A stretch of 64,000 bases of DNA from Verticiella sediminum (GCF_007558815.1 NZ_VLTJ01000003.1:27011-91010); one strand, 5' to 3'. Shown: positions 46,093-56,335, counted from the stretch's first letter. Notes: generated by a model not told the origin, from the sequence alone. Numbers and translations are program-made.

Positions 46093-46932
46093 TCAGGCCA
46101 GGACGCGCGCGTGATGCGCCAGATGGTCGGCCATGAACGTCGAGATGAAATAGTAGCTGTGGTCGTAGCCTTCGTGACGGCGCAGCGTGAGCCCCTGACC
46201 GGCTTCGCGGCAGGCGGCCTCGAAGGCCTCGGGCTGCAGTTGGTGCAGGAACTGGTCCTTGGTGCCCTGATCGATCAGAATGCCCTCGGGCACCGGCTCG
46301 CGCAGGGTGCGCATCAGCGCGGTGGCGTCGTACGCCGCCCACGCCGCGGTGTCCGCGCCCAGATAGCCGCCGAAGGCCTTCCTGCCCCAGTCGCTCTGGC
46401 TGGGTGCGGCGATCGGCGCGAACGCCGACACGCTGCGGAACTTGTCGCGGTTGCGCAGCGCCAGCACCAGGGCGCCGTGCCCGCCCATCGAGTGGCCGAA
46501 GACCCCCGCGCGCCGGGCATCGCCCGGCAACTCGCCGGTCACGATGCCGAACAGCTCCTCGGTCACATAGCTGTACATGCGGTAGCGCTGGCGCCAGGGC
46601 TCGACCGTGGCGTCCACGTAGAAGCCCGCACCGACGCCGAAATCCCAGTTGTCGGCCTCGCCCGGCACGTTGGCGCCGCGCGGGCTCGTATCCGGCGCGA
46701 CCAGCATCAGGCCGTGCTCGGCCGCCAGGCGCTGCGCGCCGCCCTTGATCATGAAGGTCTCTTCCGTGCAGGTCAGACCGGCCAGGTAGAACAGCGCCGG
46801 CACCCGCCCCTGCCCGGCCTGGGCGGGGATGAATACGGAAAAGCGCATCGGCAGGCCGATGACACTGGAGGCGTGCCGGTAGAAACGCTGCCAGCCGCCG
46901 AAGCAGCGGTGTTCGCTGATGAGTTCGAGCAT
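46093..46932 (-). CDS. fghA: S-formylglutathione hydrolase
   Basis: A 279-residue esterase-D-type hydrolase with the full triad: Ser148 in GHSMGG, Asp226 in DQGTKD and His258 in YDHSYYF. It hydrolyses S-formylglutathione to formate and glutathione, the last step of glutathione-linked formaldehyde oxidation. Its usual partner is the zinc class III dehydrogenase AdhC/FrmA, which is not here; an iron-type dehydrogenase follows instead. The ATG at 46932 begins the family's opening (MLELISEHRCFGG). The gene diverges from a five-gene ABC transporter across a region with two LacI-type palindromes, so it may share that regulation. Confidence 0.93.
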   Translation of the reverse strand: MLELISEHRCFGGWQRFYRHASSVIGLPMRFSVFIPAQAGQGRVPALFYLAGLTCTEETFMIKGGAQRLAAEHGLMLVAPDTSPRGANVPGEADNWDFGVGAGFYVDATVEPWRQRYRMYSYVTEELFGIVTGELPGDARRAGVFGHSMGGHGALVLALRNRDKFRSVSAFAPIAAPSQSDWGRKAFGGYLGADTAAWAAYDATALMRTLREPVPEGILIDQGTKDQFLHQLQPEAFEAACREAGQGLTLRRHEGYDHSYYFISTFMADHLAHHARVLA

Positions 46933-47056
46933 GGGGACTCCGGGATCGAAATGCGCCGGACGTACGAGCCTCGTCCGGCTTGCGTGTGCAACCGACAGTG
47001 TACGCAATGGCCATCGCCCGGCCGGCACCGCGCCCCAAGCGTCGGGAAATCCCTTA

Positions 47057-47081
47057 TGAAACGTTTCAATGAAACGTTTTA
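47057..47081. promoter_or_regulatory. Tandem LacI-type operators
   Basis: TGAAACGTTTCA (47057-47068) and TGAAACGTTTTA (47070-47081) stand one base apart. The central CG and A/T arms are characteristic of LacI/CcpA-family sites. They lie just upstream of the transporter permease start and within the divergent region shared with fghA. A LacI-family gene ends the same module at 53971-55026, the likely binding protein. Confidence 0.7.
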
Positions 47082-47091
47082 CCATGCAGCC

Positions 47092-48075
47092 ATGGCTACC
47101 TTGATCGCTTCCGCGCGCACCTGGCCCGCACGGCGCCTGGGCCGGCGCATGGTTCACGTCGCGCTGGTGCTGGTCGGGCTCAGCCTGGCGACGTTCCTCA
47201 TGCTCGAACTGCTGCCCGGCAACCTGGCCGACGCCCTGATCGGCGAGAACGCGCGCCCGGAAGACATCCAGCGCATCGAGGCGCAACTCGGTCTGGATAA
47301 GCCCTTGCACGAACGCTATCTGCACTGGCTCGGCCAGGCCGTGCAGGGCGACCTCGGCCGTTCGCCCCTCAGCGGCGAGGCCGTCGCCGCTGCGATCGGG
47401 CACCGCCTGCCGGTGTCAGTACAGCTCATGATCTACGCGCAGATGCTCGCCCTGCTGATCGCGCTGCCCCTGGGCGTCGCCGCAGGCTACCGCGAGGGCT
47501 CCGTGCTGGACCGCGCTCTCTCGAGCGCGGCCTTCGGCGTTCTCGCCGTCCCGCACTTCGTGCTGGGCCTGGTCCTGATCCTGTTGCTCGCGATCTGGCT
47601 GGGCTGGTTCCCCGCGACGGGCTACGTGCCAATGGCCGAGGGCATCGGCGCCAGCCTGCGCTCGCTCACCTTGCCGGCACTGACCCTCGCGCTGGTCGAG
47701 GCGCCTGTGTACATGCGGCTGCTGCGCAGCGACATCGCCGGTACGCTGCGCGAGCCCTACATTTCGGTGGCCCGCGCCAAGGGGCTGTCGGATGTCTACA
47801 TCCTGTTCCGCCACGCGCTGCGCCCTTCGTCCTTCAGCCTCATCACGGTGATGGGCATCAACGTCGGCCACCTGATCGGCGGCGCGGTCATCATCGAGAC
47901 CCTGTTCGCCCTGCCTGGCGTCGGCCGCCTGCTCATCGAAGCCATCACCCTGCGCGACTACGTCACGCTGCAGGGCATCGTGCTCTTCATCGGCGTCGCC
48001 TTCGTCTTCGTGAATCTGCTGGTCGACGCTCTCTACAACCTGCTCGATCCCCGCCTGAACCGCCATGGCAAGTAA
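47092..48075 (+). CDS. ABC transporter permease, DppB/OppB type
   Basis: A 327-residue inner-membrane permease with about six spans (VHVALVLVGLSLATFLMLEL at the start, PVSVQLMIYAQMLALLIALP, then LITVMGINVGHLIGGAVIIET) and the EAA-like coupling loop in EPYISVARAKGLSDVYILFRHALRPS. It belongs to the peptide/nickel/opine (Dpp/Opp) class. The ATG at 47092 is chosen; an in-frame ATG at 47056 would begin inside the tandem operator. It is the first gene of a transporter operon and overlaps the next gene by 11 bases. Confidence 0.9.
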   Translation: MATLIASARTWPARRLGRRMVHVALVLVGLSLATFLMLELLPGNLADALIGENARPEDIQRIEAQLGLDKPLHERYLHWLGQAVQGDLGRSPLSGEAVAAAIGHRLPVSVQLMIYAQMLALLIALPLGVAAGYREGSVLDRALSSAAFGVLAVPHFVLGLVLILLLAIWLGWFPATGYVPMAEGIGASLRSLTLPALTLALVEAPVYMRLLRSDIAGTLREPYISVARAKGLSDVYILFRHALRPSSFSLITVMGINVGHLIGGAVIIETLFALPGVGRLLIEAITLRDYVTLQGIVLFIGVAFVFVNLLVDALYNLLDPRLNRHGK

Positions 48076-48943
48076 CGCGCTCTGCCTTCCGGCTGCCACT
48101 GCCGCGCCCGAACGCCCACGCGGGCGCCGCCTGCCGCGGCTGCGCATCCTGCTGCCGCTGCTCTGGATCTGCCTGGTGGCGCTGCTCGCCGTGGGAGCGC
48201 CCTGGTTGCCGCTGCCCTCATCTGCCGACATGGATTTCGCCAACTTCGAAAGCGGTCCGAGCGCCGCGCACTGGCTGGGTACCGATCTCGATGGGCGCGA
48301 CATTCTCTCGCGCGCCGTTCACGGCGCCCAGGTCTCGCTCGTCGTGAGCCTGGGCGCCCCCGCCATCGGCCTGGTCGCGGGAACCCCGCTCGGCCTGCTC
48401 GCGAGTTACTACGACGGCTGGCTGCGCACCGGCATCCTCGCCCTGCTCGACGCGATGCTGGCCTTCCCGAGCCTGGTGTTCGCGCTGGGCCTCACCGTGG
48501 TCCTCGGGCCGTCCGTGCAGAACGTCACCCTGGCGCTGGGCATCATGTCGATCCCCGCGTTCGCACGCATCGCCCGCGCGAATGCCCTGCCCCTGCTCGG
48601 CCGCGAGTTCGTGCTCGCCGCGCGCACGGCCGGCGCGAGCGACACCGACATCCTGTTGCGCGAGATCCTGCCGAACATGCTCATGCCGCTGCTCACCTAC
48701 GCTCTGACCATGATGTCGGTGATGATCGTCGCCGAAGGCTCGCTGAGCTTTCTCGGCGTCGGCGTGCCGCCGCCCACGCCGAGCTGGGGCGGCATGATCG
48801 CCGAAGGCCGCGAAGCGCTGGAGCGCGTCCCGCACGTCTCGCTGATTCCCGCGGCGATCATGTTCCTGACGGTTCTCTCGCTCAACCTGCTCGGCGACGC
48901 ATTGCGCCAGAAGCATGCCGGCCGTGCGGGCGGCCTGGCATGA
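48065..48943 (+). CDS. ABC transporter permease, DppC/OppC type
   Basis: A 292-residue permease with an N-terminal DppC-type segment, about six membrane spans and the HWLGTDLDGRDILSRAVHGAQVSLVV motif common to the family. The cytoplasmic EAA loop is visible in REFVLAARTAGASDTDILLREILPN. It pairs with the preceding permease to form the channel. It overlaps the first permease gene by 11 bases and the ATPase gene by an ATGA. Confidence 0.92.
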   Translation: MASNALCLPAATAAPERPRGRRLPRLRILLPLLWICLVALLAVGAPWLPLPSSADMDFANFESGPSAAHWLGTDLDGRDILSRAVHGAQVSLVVSLGAPAIGLVAGTPLGLLASYYDGWLRTGILALLDAMLAFPSLVFALGLTVVLGPSVQNVTLALGIMSIPAFARIARANALPLLGREFVLAARTAGASDTDILLREILPNMLMPLLTYALTMMSVMIVAEGSLSFLGVGVPPPTPSWGGMIAEGREALERVPHVSLIPAAIMFLTVLSLNLLGDALRQKHAGRAGGLA

Positions 48944-49965
48944 ACGCCGCCGCGCCCCAAGCCGACACCACCCCCGGCCCCGCGGCGGTTCCCCTGCTCG
49001 CGGTGCGTGGGCTGAGCGTGCGTTTCGCCACCCCGCGCGGCGCCCTGCACGCCCTGGACGACATCGACCTCGACGTGCCGCGCGGCAAGACGCTGGCCAT
49101 CGTGGGCGAATCAGGCTCCGGCAAGTCGGTGCTCTCGCGCGCCATCCTGCGCATCCTGCCGCGCAGCGCCGAGATCGCGCCGCAGACCGCTATCGTCTTC
49201 GATGGCCAGGACCTCATGCACCGGGACGAACGCGCGCTGCGCGAGATCCGCGGCCGCCGTATCGGCATGGTGTTCCAGGACCCGATGACGTCGCTCAACC
49301 CGGTACGCAAGATCGGCGCGCAGCTCGCGGAAGGCCCGCGCCGGCATTTCCGGCTGGGCCGCCAGGCCGCCCGGGCGCGCGCCTTGGACTTGCTCCGCCA
49401 AGTCGGGATTCCGTCGCCGGAACGCCGGCTCGACCAGTATCCGCACGAGCTCTCGGGCGGCATGCGCCAGCGCGTGGTGATCGCCATGGCGATCGCCTGC
49501 GAACCCGAGCTGCTGATCGCCGACGAGCCGACGACCGCGCTCGATGTGACGGTCCAGGCCGAGATCCTGGACTTGTTGCGCCGCCTGCGCGAGGCGCACG
49601 ACATGACCCTCATTCTCATCACCCACGATCTGGGCGTGGCCGCCGAGCAGGCCGACGAAATCGCCGTGATGTATGCGGGCCAGGTCGTCGAACGTGCGCC
49701 GACCGATGCGCTGTTCACCCGGCCGCGCATGCCCTACAGCGCGGCGCTGCTGCGCGCGATCCCTTCGCTTGCCGACCCGCCGCACAGCCGCCTGCACGCC
49801 ATCGCCGGGCGGCCGCCCAATGTTCTGGGGCAGATCGCCGGCTGCCGCTTCGCGCCCCGCTGCGGGCGCGCCCAGCCGCGCTGCGAGGCGCAGGCGCCCA
49901 CCCTGGAGCGCATGCAGGACGGCCGCGAGCTGCGCTGCTGGTATCCGCTGGAGGACCGGCCATGA
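48940..49965 (+). CDS. ABC transporter ATP-binding protein, DppD/OppD type
   Basis: A 341-residue ATPase. The Walker A is GESGSGKSV (near 51-59), the signature LSGGMRQRV, the Walker B LLIADEPTTALDVT, and the H-loop ITHDLG. The C-terminal oligopeptide-family extension, with the cysteine cluster CRFAPRCGRAQPRCE, is present. It hydrolyses ATP to drive import together with the next subunit. Overlaps of four bases on both sides show tight coupling. Confidence 0.94.
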   Translation: MNAAAPQADTTPGPAAVPLLAVRGLSVRFATPRGALHALDDIDLDVPRGKTLAIVGESGSGKSVLSRAILRILPRSAEIAPQTAIVFDGQDLMHRDERALREIRGRRIGMVFQDPMTSLNPVRKIGAQLAEGPRRHFRLGRQAARARALDLLRQVGIPSPERRLDQYPHELSGGMRQRVVIAMAIACEPELLIADEPTTALDVTVQAEILDLLRRLREAHDMTLILITHDLGVAAEQADEIAVMYAGQVVERAPTDALFTRPRMPYSAALLRAIPSLADPPHSRLHAIAGRPPNVLGQIAGCRFAPRCGRAQPRCEAQAPTLERMQDGRELRCWYPLEDRP

Positions 49966-50975
49966 ATCCACGCCGGGACCGCATCCTCGACGTCCGCGGC
50001 CTGCGCGTGGACTATCCCGTGGCGGGCGGGCGGACGGTGCGCGCCGTGGACGGCATCGACTTCGCCATCGACCGTGGCCAGACCCTAGCGCTGGTCGGAG
50101 AGTCGGGCTGCGGCAAGTCCTCCGTCGCGCGTGCGGTGATGCGCCTGGAGACTCCCAGCGCGGGCGAGATCCGCCTCGAAGGAACCGATCTCGCCAGCCT
50201 GAATGCCGCCGCGCTGAAGGCCCGGCGCCACCGCTTCCAGATGATCTTCCAGGACCCGATCTCCTCGCTCAACCCGCGGCGGCGCGTGCGCGACATCCTC
50301 GCCGCACCCTTGCGGGTCAACGGCCGTCTCGACGCGCAAGCGCCGGCACGCATCGCCGCCGCGCTGGAACAGGTCGGCATCGATCCTGCCGGTGCCCTGG
50401 AGCGCTATCCCCACGAGTTCTCGGGCGGCCAATGTCAGCGCATTTCGATCGCGCGCGCCCTGATCCTCGAGCCGACCCTGCTGGTCTGCGACGAGCCGGT
50501 CTCTGCGCTGGACGTCTCGGTGCGCGCCCAGGTGCTCAACGTGCTCAACGAGCTGCGCGCCTCGCTCGGCCTGGCCATGCTCTTCATCTCGCACGATCTT
50601 GCCGTGGTGCGCAATGTCGCCGACCGGCTCGCCGTCATGTATCTGGGCGCGATCTGCGAGGCCGGTCCGGCGGACACGGTGTTCGCGTCGCCCGCCCATC
50701 CCTATACGGTGGCGTTGATGAGCGCGGTGCCGCAGGCCGAACCGGGCCGCACGACGCAGCGCATCCCCCTGACCGGCGAGATGCCCTCGCCCATCGACCT
50801 GCCGTCGGGGTGCCGTTTCCGCAGCCGCTGCCCGGCGGCGCAGGAGCGCTGCGCCCACGAAGCGCCGGCGCCGCGCGAACTCGCGGCCGGCCACGTCGTC
50901 GCCTGCCATTTTCCCTATGCGCTGCGGAGCAAGCCATCCGCGGCCAGCATCCCCCTGGAGGAGGCCCACGCATGA
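49962..50975 (+). CDS. ABC transporter ATP-binding protein, DppF/OppF type
   Basis: A 337-residue ATPase with Walker A GESGCGKSS (near 44-52), signature FSGGQCQRI, Walker B LLVCDEPVSALD and the C-terminal cysteine motif CRFRSRCPAAQERC. It forms the second half of the ATPase heterodimer. The ATG at 49962 overlaps the preceding stop. Its own stop overlaps the start of the binding-protein gene, so all five transporter genes are contiguous. Confidence 0.94.
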   Translation: MNPRRDRILDVRGLRVDYPVAGGRTVRAVDGIDFAIDRGQTLALVGESGCGKSSVARAVMRLETPSAGEIRLEGTDLASLNAAALKARRHRFQMIFQDPISSLNPRRRVRDILAAPLRVNGRLDAQAPARIAAALEQVGIDPAGALERYPHEFSGGQCQRISIARALILEPTLLVCDEPVSALDVSVRAQVLNVLNELRASLGLAMLFISHDLAVVRNVADRLAVMYLGAICEAGPADTVFASPAHPYTVALMSAVPQAEPGRTTQRIPLTGEMPSPIDLPSGCRFRSRCPAAQERCAHEAPAPRELAAGHVVACHFPYALRSKPSAASIPLEEAHA

Positions 50976-52507
50976 CCACCCACCGAATCGGCGCATCCGG
51001 CATCGCCGGCGCCGTCATCCTCGCGCTCGCGCACTGGGGCTTCGTGCCCGATGCCGCCGCCGAGCCCAAGCCCGGCGGCACGCTCACCGTCGCTTCGGAA
51101 GCCGAGTTCAGCGGCTTCAATCACACCCAGGCGCGCATCTTCAACCAGAACACCTCGGGCCCGGCGTCGGCCGTGATGGAGACCCTGTTCGCCTACGAGG
51201 GCAAGGACATCGTGCCGCGCCTGGCGACCGAATTCGCCGAGGCACCGGACCGGCTGAGCGCCCAGGTCAAACTGCGTCCGGGCGTCAAGTTCCACGACGG
51301 CACGCCTTTCGACGCCGACGCCGTGGTCGATCACTACCAGCGCCTGATGGCGCCGGACAGCGGCGTGAACACCTCGATCCTGTCACCGATCGCGTCGGTC
51401 GAGACGGTGGACGAGCTCACCGTACGCTTCAACCTCAAGGAGCCCTGGACGGCGCTGCAATCCGCACTCGCGCTGGAGAGCCTGGTGAACTTCATCGGTT
51501 CGCCCACCGCCCTGCAAAAGGATCCGGAGGGCTTTCACCGCCATCCCGTCGGCACCGGGCCCTTCGTCTTCAAGGAATGGCGCGCCGGCGACCGCGTGAT
51601 CCTCGCCCGCAACCCGGACTACTGGGAGCAGGGCCTGCCCTACCTGGACCAGGTCGTGTTCCGCATCCTGCCCGATGCCAACACGCGTTATCAGAGCATC
51701 CGCTCGGGCGAAGTCGACATCGGCCGCATGGATACGGCCAACCACGTCCTGGACGCGGCGAAGGAACCCAACCTGGAAGTCATCAGCTACGAGGGCTCGG
51801 GCGGCTTCATGTGGAACTTCAACCACAGCAAGCCGCCTTTCGACGACGCCCGCGCCCGGCAGGCGGTCGTGCACGCCTTCAACGCCCAGGCCATGATCGA
51901 CACCATGTTCCTGGGCACGACCACGCCCACCACCGACCTGCTCGGCCCGAATTCGGAGTGGTTCTGCAAGGACATCCCGTGGCGCGGCTACGACCCGCAG
52001 GCCGCCAGCGCACTCGTCAAGGACCTGGGCGGCCTGAAGTTCGAGCTGGTCACCGTCAACAACCCGGCGGGCCGCCGCCAAGCCGCCATGATCCAGCAGT
52101 TCGGCAAGAGCGTGGGCATGGACGTCGGCATCCGCATGGTGGAGCAGAGCCAGAACGTGCGCACCGGCCTGTCGGGCGACTACCAGATGGACGTCTGGCG
52201 CTTCAGCGACATCGGCGGCGATCCCGACCTCGTGCTCTCCTACTACTTCGGCGGCGCCGCCGGCGAGCCGGTCACGCGCCACGACACTCAGCGCATCGAC
52301 GCCCTGCTCGAGCAGGCCCGCGGAGAGACCGACCAGGCCAAACGGCACCAACTCTATTGCGACGTCGCACAGGTGTTCTCGGAGGAGGCCATCGCGCTCA
52401 TTCCCATCCGCGCCACCTACAACGCGATCTCGCATCCCTACGTGAAAGGCGTTCCACCGCTGCAGAACAGCCTGATCCGCGTGCGCGGTATCTGGCTGGA
52501 CAAATGA
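50972..52507 (+). CDS. Peptide/opine-type ABC transporter substrate-binding protein
   Basis: A 511-residue class II SBP (SBP_bac_5). A signal peptide of about 30 residues (ending DAAAEP) is followed by the mature start KPGGTLTVASEAEF, the ligand-framing motif VKFHDGTPFDADAVV and the C-terminal IPIRATYNAISHPYVKG. It delivers solute to the preceding permease and ATPase subunits. The ligand is unknown; the downstream enzymes do not look like peptidases, so a small organic compound is more likely than a peptide. The start overlaps the ATPase stop by four bases. Confidence 0.92.
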   Translation: MTTHRIGASGIAGAVILALAHWGFVPDAAAEPKPGGTLTVASEAEFSGFNHTQARIFNQNTSGPASAVMETLFAYEGKDIVPRLATEFAEAPDRLSAQVKLRPGVKFHDGTPFDADAVVDHYQRLMAPDSGVNTSILSPIASVETVDELTVRFNLKEPWTALQSALALESLVNFIGSPTALQKDPEGFHRHPVGTGPFVFKEWRAGDRVILARNPDYWEQGLPYLDQVVFRILPDANTRYQSIRSGEVDIGRMDTANHVLDAAKEPNLEVISYEGSGGFMWNFNHSKPPFDDARARQAVVHAFNAQAMIDTMFLGTTTPTTDLLGPNSEWFCKDIPWRGYDPQAASALVKDLGGLKFELVTVNNPAGRRQAAMIQQFGKSVGMDVGIRMVEQSQNVRTGLSGDYQMDVWRFSDIGGDPDLVLSYYFGGAAGEPVTRHDTQRIDALLEQARGETDQAKRHQLYCDVAQVFSEEAIALIPIRATYNAISHPYVKGVPPLQNSLIRVRGIWLDK

Positions 52508-52529
52508 CCCACCCGAGAAGGAGATTCTC

Positions 52530-53054
52530 TTGGCCCGCATTCCCTACTTCGACCTCGAACACGCGCCTGCCGAATATGCCGCGCTGCTCGACGTGCGCAA
52601 GCCCCTGAACCTGTATCGGATGCTGCCGCACGCCGGTGTCGGCGCCGCCAGCGGCTTTCTGCGCATGGGCGGCGCGCTGCTGCGCGAGAACGAGCTGGAC
52701 TCGCGCCTGCGCGAAATCGTCATCCTGCGCGTGGGCATGCTGTCGGACGCCGGCTACGAAGTCCACCAGCACAAGCGGGTCGCGCGCTCCGTCGGCCTGT
52801 CCGAGGAGAAGATCGAAGCCATCGCCCAGGGCGCGGACGCGCCGGTCTTCGACGAACTCGAGCGACTCATCCTGCGCTTCACCGACACGGTGGTGCGCGA
52901 CGTCAAGGCACCCGACGCGCTGTTCAACGCCGTGCTCGAGCGGCTCGATCACCGCCGCATGGCCGAACTGGTCTTCACCATCGGCTTCTACATGATGGTC
53001 AGCCGCTTTCTCGAGAACTTCGAAGTCGACATCGAACCGCCCGGCGCCTTCTGA
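52530..53054 (+). CDS. Carboxymuconolactone decarboxylase-family protein lacking CxxC
   Basis: A 174-residue AhpD-fold protein. It keeps the helix ELDSRLREIVILRVGML and the YEVHQHKRVARSVGLS segment, but the redox CxxC of AhpD is absent: the position reads SDAGYEVHQH. This fits the non-redox branch of the family, which includes gamma-carboxymuconolactone decarboxylase and many proteins of unknown activity. It starts at a TTG with a good GAAGGAGA site. It follows the transporter operon by 22 bases and precedes an SDR, so it probably acts on the imported compound. Confidence 0.85.
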   Translation: MARIPYFDLEHAPAEYAALLDVRKPLNLYRMLPHAGVGAASGFLRMGGALLRENELDSRLREIVILRVGMLSDAGYEVHQHKRVARSVGLSEEKIEAIAQGADAPVFDELERLILRFTDTVVRDVKAPDALFNAVLERLDHRRMAELVFTIGFYMMVSRFLENFEVDIEPPGAF

Positions 53055-53094
53055 GGCCTGCCAACGTCATAGCCACCATCCGGAACACACGCAC

Positions 53095-53949
53095 ATGAAC
53101 ATTCCCTCGTATGAACTCGATCCCGGCCGGCAACTGACGGCCTCGGCGCTCGGACTATCCCCCGGACGCGGCCGCCTGCAGGGCCGGCGCATCCTCGTCG
53201 TCGGCGCCGGCCAGCGCGTGATTCCCGAAGAGGCCCCGCCCGTGGGCAACGGCCGCGCGATTTCGCTGCTGTTCGCGCGCGAAGGCGCCAGCCTCGCCTG
53301 CGTGGACCTGTCCGCCGACGCGGTGGAGCAGACCGTAGCGCAGGTCGGGCGCGAAGGCGGCCAGGCATTCGCCGAGGTCGCCGACGTCGCGCAGGCCGAC
53401 GCCATCGCCCCGCTGGTCGAGCGCTGCGCCGAGCGTCTCGGCGGGCTGGACGGCCTGGTCCTGAACGTCGGCATCTCCAAAGGGCTGCCGCTGCCCGGCC
53501 AGAACGCACGCGACTGGGACCAGGAATACGCGGTCAACGTGCGCAGCCACATGCTGTTCAGCCAAGCCGCGCTGCGCCTGATGCCCGCCGGCTCGACGAT
53601 CGTCCTGATGTCCTCGCTCGCCAGTCTGCGCTCGACCGGCCGCAACCCGGCCTACGAGTCGTCCAAGGCCGCGCAGGTATCGCTCGCACGCAGCATCGCC
53701 GCCGCCGGCGAGGCGCTCGGCATCCGCTGCAACAGTGTGCTGCCCGGCCTGATGGATACGCCGATGGGGCGCGACGCGTCGCGCCGCCGCCCCGGCCGCG
53801 CGGCCGCGGTTCCGTTCGGCCGCCAGGGCACGGGCTGGGAAGTGGCCTATGCGTGCCTCTTTCTCACCTCGGACGAGTCGAGCTACGTGAATGCGCACGC
53901 GCTCCAGGTGGACGGGGGGCTGGCCTACGGGATCGTCCGGGCGGCCTGA
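53095..53949 (+). CDS. Short-chain dehydrogenase/reductase
   Basis: A 284-residue SDR. The cofactor site is modified: after ILVVGAGQR comes a proline-rich insertion (VIPEEAPPVGNGRAIS) before the normal helix. The catalytic residues are the serines of MSSLASL and Tyr and Lys in YESSK, with the NVG strand and a C-terminal DGGLAYG. It probably oxidises an alcohol or reduces a ketone with NAD(P). It ends the transporter module, next to a convergent LacI gene. The substrate presumably enters through the ABC system. Confidence 0.87.
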   Translation: MNIPSYELDPGRQLTASALGLSPGRGRLQGRRILVVGAGQRVIPEEAPPVGNGRAISLLFAREGASLACVDLSADAVEQTVAQVGREGGQAFAEVADVAQADAIAPLVERCAERLGGLDGLVLNVGISKGLPLPGQNARDWDQEYAVNVRSHMLFSQAALRLMPAGSTIVLMSSLASLRSTGRNPAYESSKAAQVSLARSIAAAGEALGIRCNSVLPGLMDTPMGRDASRRRPGRAAAVPFGRQGTGWEVAYACLFLTSDESSYVNAHALQVDGGLAYGIVRAA

Positions 53950-53970
53950 TCCGGCCGGCCCGCAGGGGTC

Positions 53971-55026
53971 TCAGCGCGCCCCGGCGGGCGGGGGCGCGCA
54001 CGACTCGCGCCCGATCCAGGTCATCGACACGCGCAGCGTGCGCGGTTCGGGCCCCGCCTCGCCACGGATGCGCGAGAGCAGCAGATGGGCGCAGGCCCGC
54101 GCAATGTCGTTCGCGCTGAGGCGCGAGGCCGACAGCGGCGGCAGAAAGGTGCGCGCGAACACCGGATCGCCGATCGTCACCACCGAAACGTCGGCGGGAA
54201 TCCGCAAGCCGGAGGCGCTGATCGCGTTGAGGCATTCGTTCAGGATGTTCGTGCCCTGGGCGATCACCGCCGTCGGCCGGTCGGGCGACTGCAGCAGTGC
54301 TCGCACCCGCTCGAACGCGGAATCCAGCGATTCGTCCACGCGCACGACGCACGCATCGTCGGGGGCCGCCAGCCCATGCTCGGCATACGCCGCGTGGAAC
54401 CCTTCGATGCGCCGGCGCATCGGACGGCGCGACGGGGCCAGCGGCGTCTGCCCGAGCACCAGGGCAATGCGCCGGTGACCCAGGGCGAGCAGCTCGCCCG
54501 TGGCGTGGCGCATACCGGCCACCTGCTCGAACAGCACCCGGTCCTTGCTGCCGCGGATGTCGCGATCGAGGATCACCGCGGGCACCGGCAGCGCCTCGAT
54601 GGCCGCCAGCACCTCGGGATCGCGCTCGTTGCCGGGCGCGAGGATCACGCCGTCCATGCCGCGCGCGCGGAAGGTCGAGAGGATGTCGATTTCGCGCCGG
54701 GCATCGTTCAGCCCGTTGGCCAGCAGGAGCATGTAGCCCTCGGCAAGGAACTGCTCCTCCAGGGCGCGAAACAGCCGCGCATACAGCGGATTGGTGACGT
54801 CGGTGAGCAGACAGCCGATGGTGCGGCTCGAACGCAGGCGCAGCGACTGCGCGGCGTGGTTCGGGCGATAGCCCAGTTCGTCGATGGCGGCGAGTACCCG
54901 GCGGCGCGTGTCTTCAGTGACGTTGGCGGCGTTGTTGATGACGCGCGATGCGCTGCCGAGCGACACCCCGGCGCGTTGCGCGACATCCCGGATGCTGATG
55001 GAGCGCGGCTTGGACTTGGGGCTCAT
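53971..55026 (-). CDS. LacI-family transcriptional regulator
   Basis: A 351-residue LacI regulator. The N-terminal helix-turn-helix and hinge helix are clear (ISIRDVAQRAGVSLGSASRVINN, then RPNHAAQSLR), and a periplasmic-binding-protein-like core follows (IGCLLTDVTNPLYARLFRALE, then DGVILAPGN). It converges on the SDR gene and probably controls the transporter module 6-7 kb away through the TGAAACGTTTCA sites at 47057-47081. The inducer would be the imported substrate or a derivative. The gene is divergent from ruvB. Confidence 0.93.
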   Translation of the reverse strand: MSPKSKPRSISIRDVAQRAGVSLGSASRVINNAANVTEDTRRRVLAAIDELGYRPNHAAQSLRLRSSRTIGCLLTDVTNPLYARLFRALEEQFLAEGYMLLLANGLNDARREIDILSTFRARGMDGVILAPGNERDPEVLAAIEALPVPAVILDRDIRGSKDRVLFEQVAGMRHATGELLALGHRRIALVLGQTPLAPSRRPMRRRIEGFHAAYAEHGLAAPDDACVVRVDESLDSAFERVRALLQSPDRPTAVIAQGTNILNECLNAISASGLRIPADVSVVTIGDPVFARTFLPPLSASRLSANDIARACAHLLLSRIRGEAGPEPRTLRVSMTWIGRESCAPPPAGAR

Positions 55027-55163
55027 GGACGACGGCGGGTGTGGCTATTGCGCATTCTATTATGTGAATGGTGCCGCACACCCGCAGCGCTCTCGCGCCA
55101 GGGTGGGCTAACATCTGGATATGCATCCAGCCCTGGATACGCCGGGGCCAGCCACAGCCAGCC

Positions 55164-56234
<1,071 letters not shown>

Positions 56235-56335
56235 ACGACCTGCCCGCCACGCCTGCGCACGTGGCACGCGAGGCCGTTTTTTGCGTTCCCGGGCCTGGCC
56301 GGCTAGCGCCCATTTGGCCCATAAATGTCCCATCG

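Noticed and set aside
47056..47091. Earlier ATG for the first permease
   Set aside because: It would begin within the tandem LacI-type operator and add residues (KRFNETFYHA) unlike the family.
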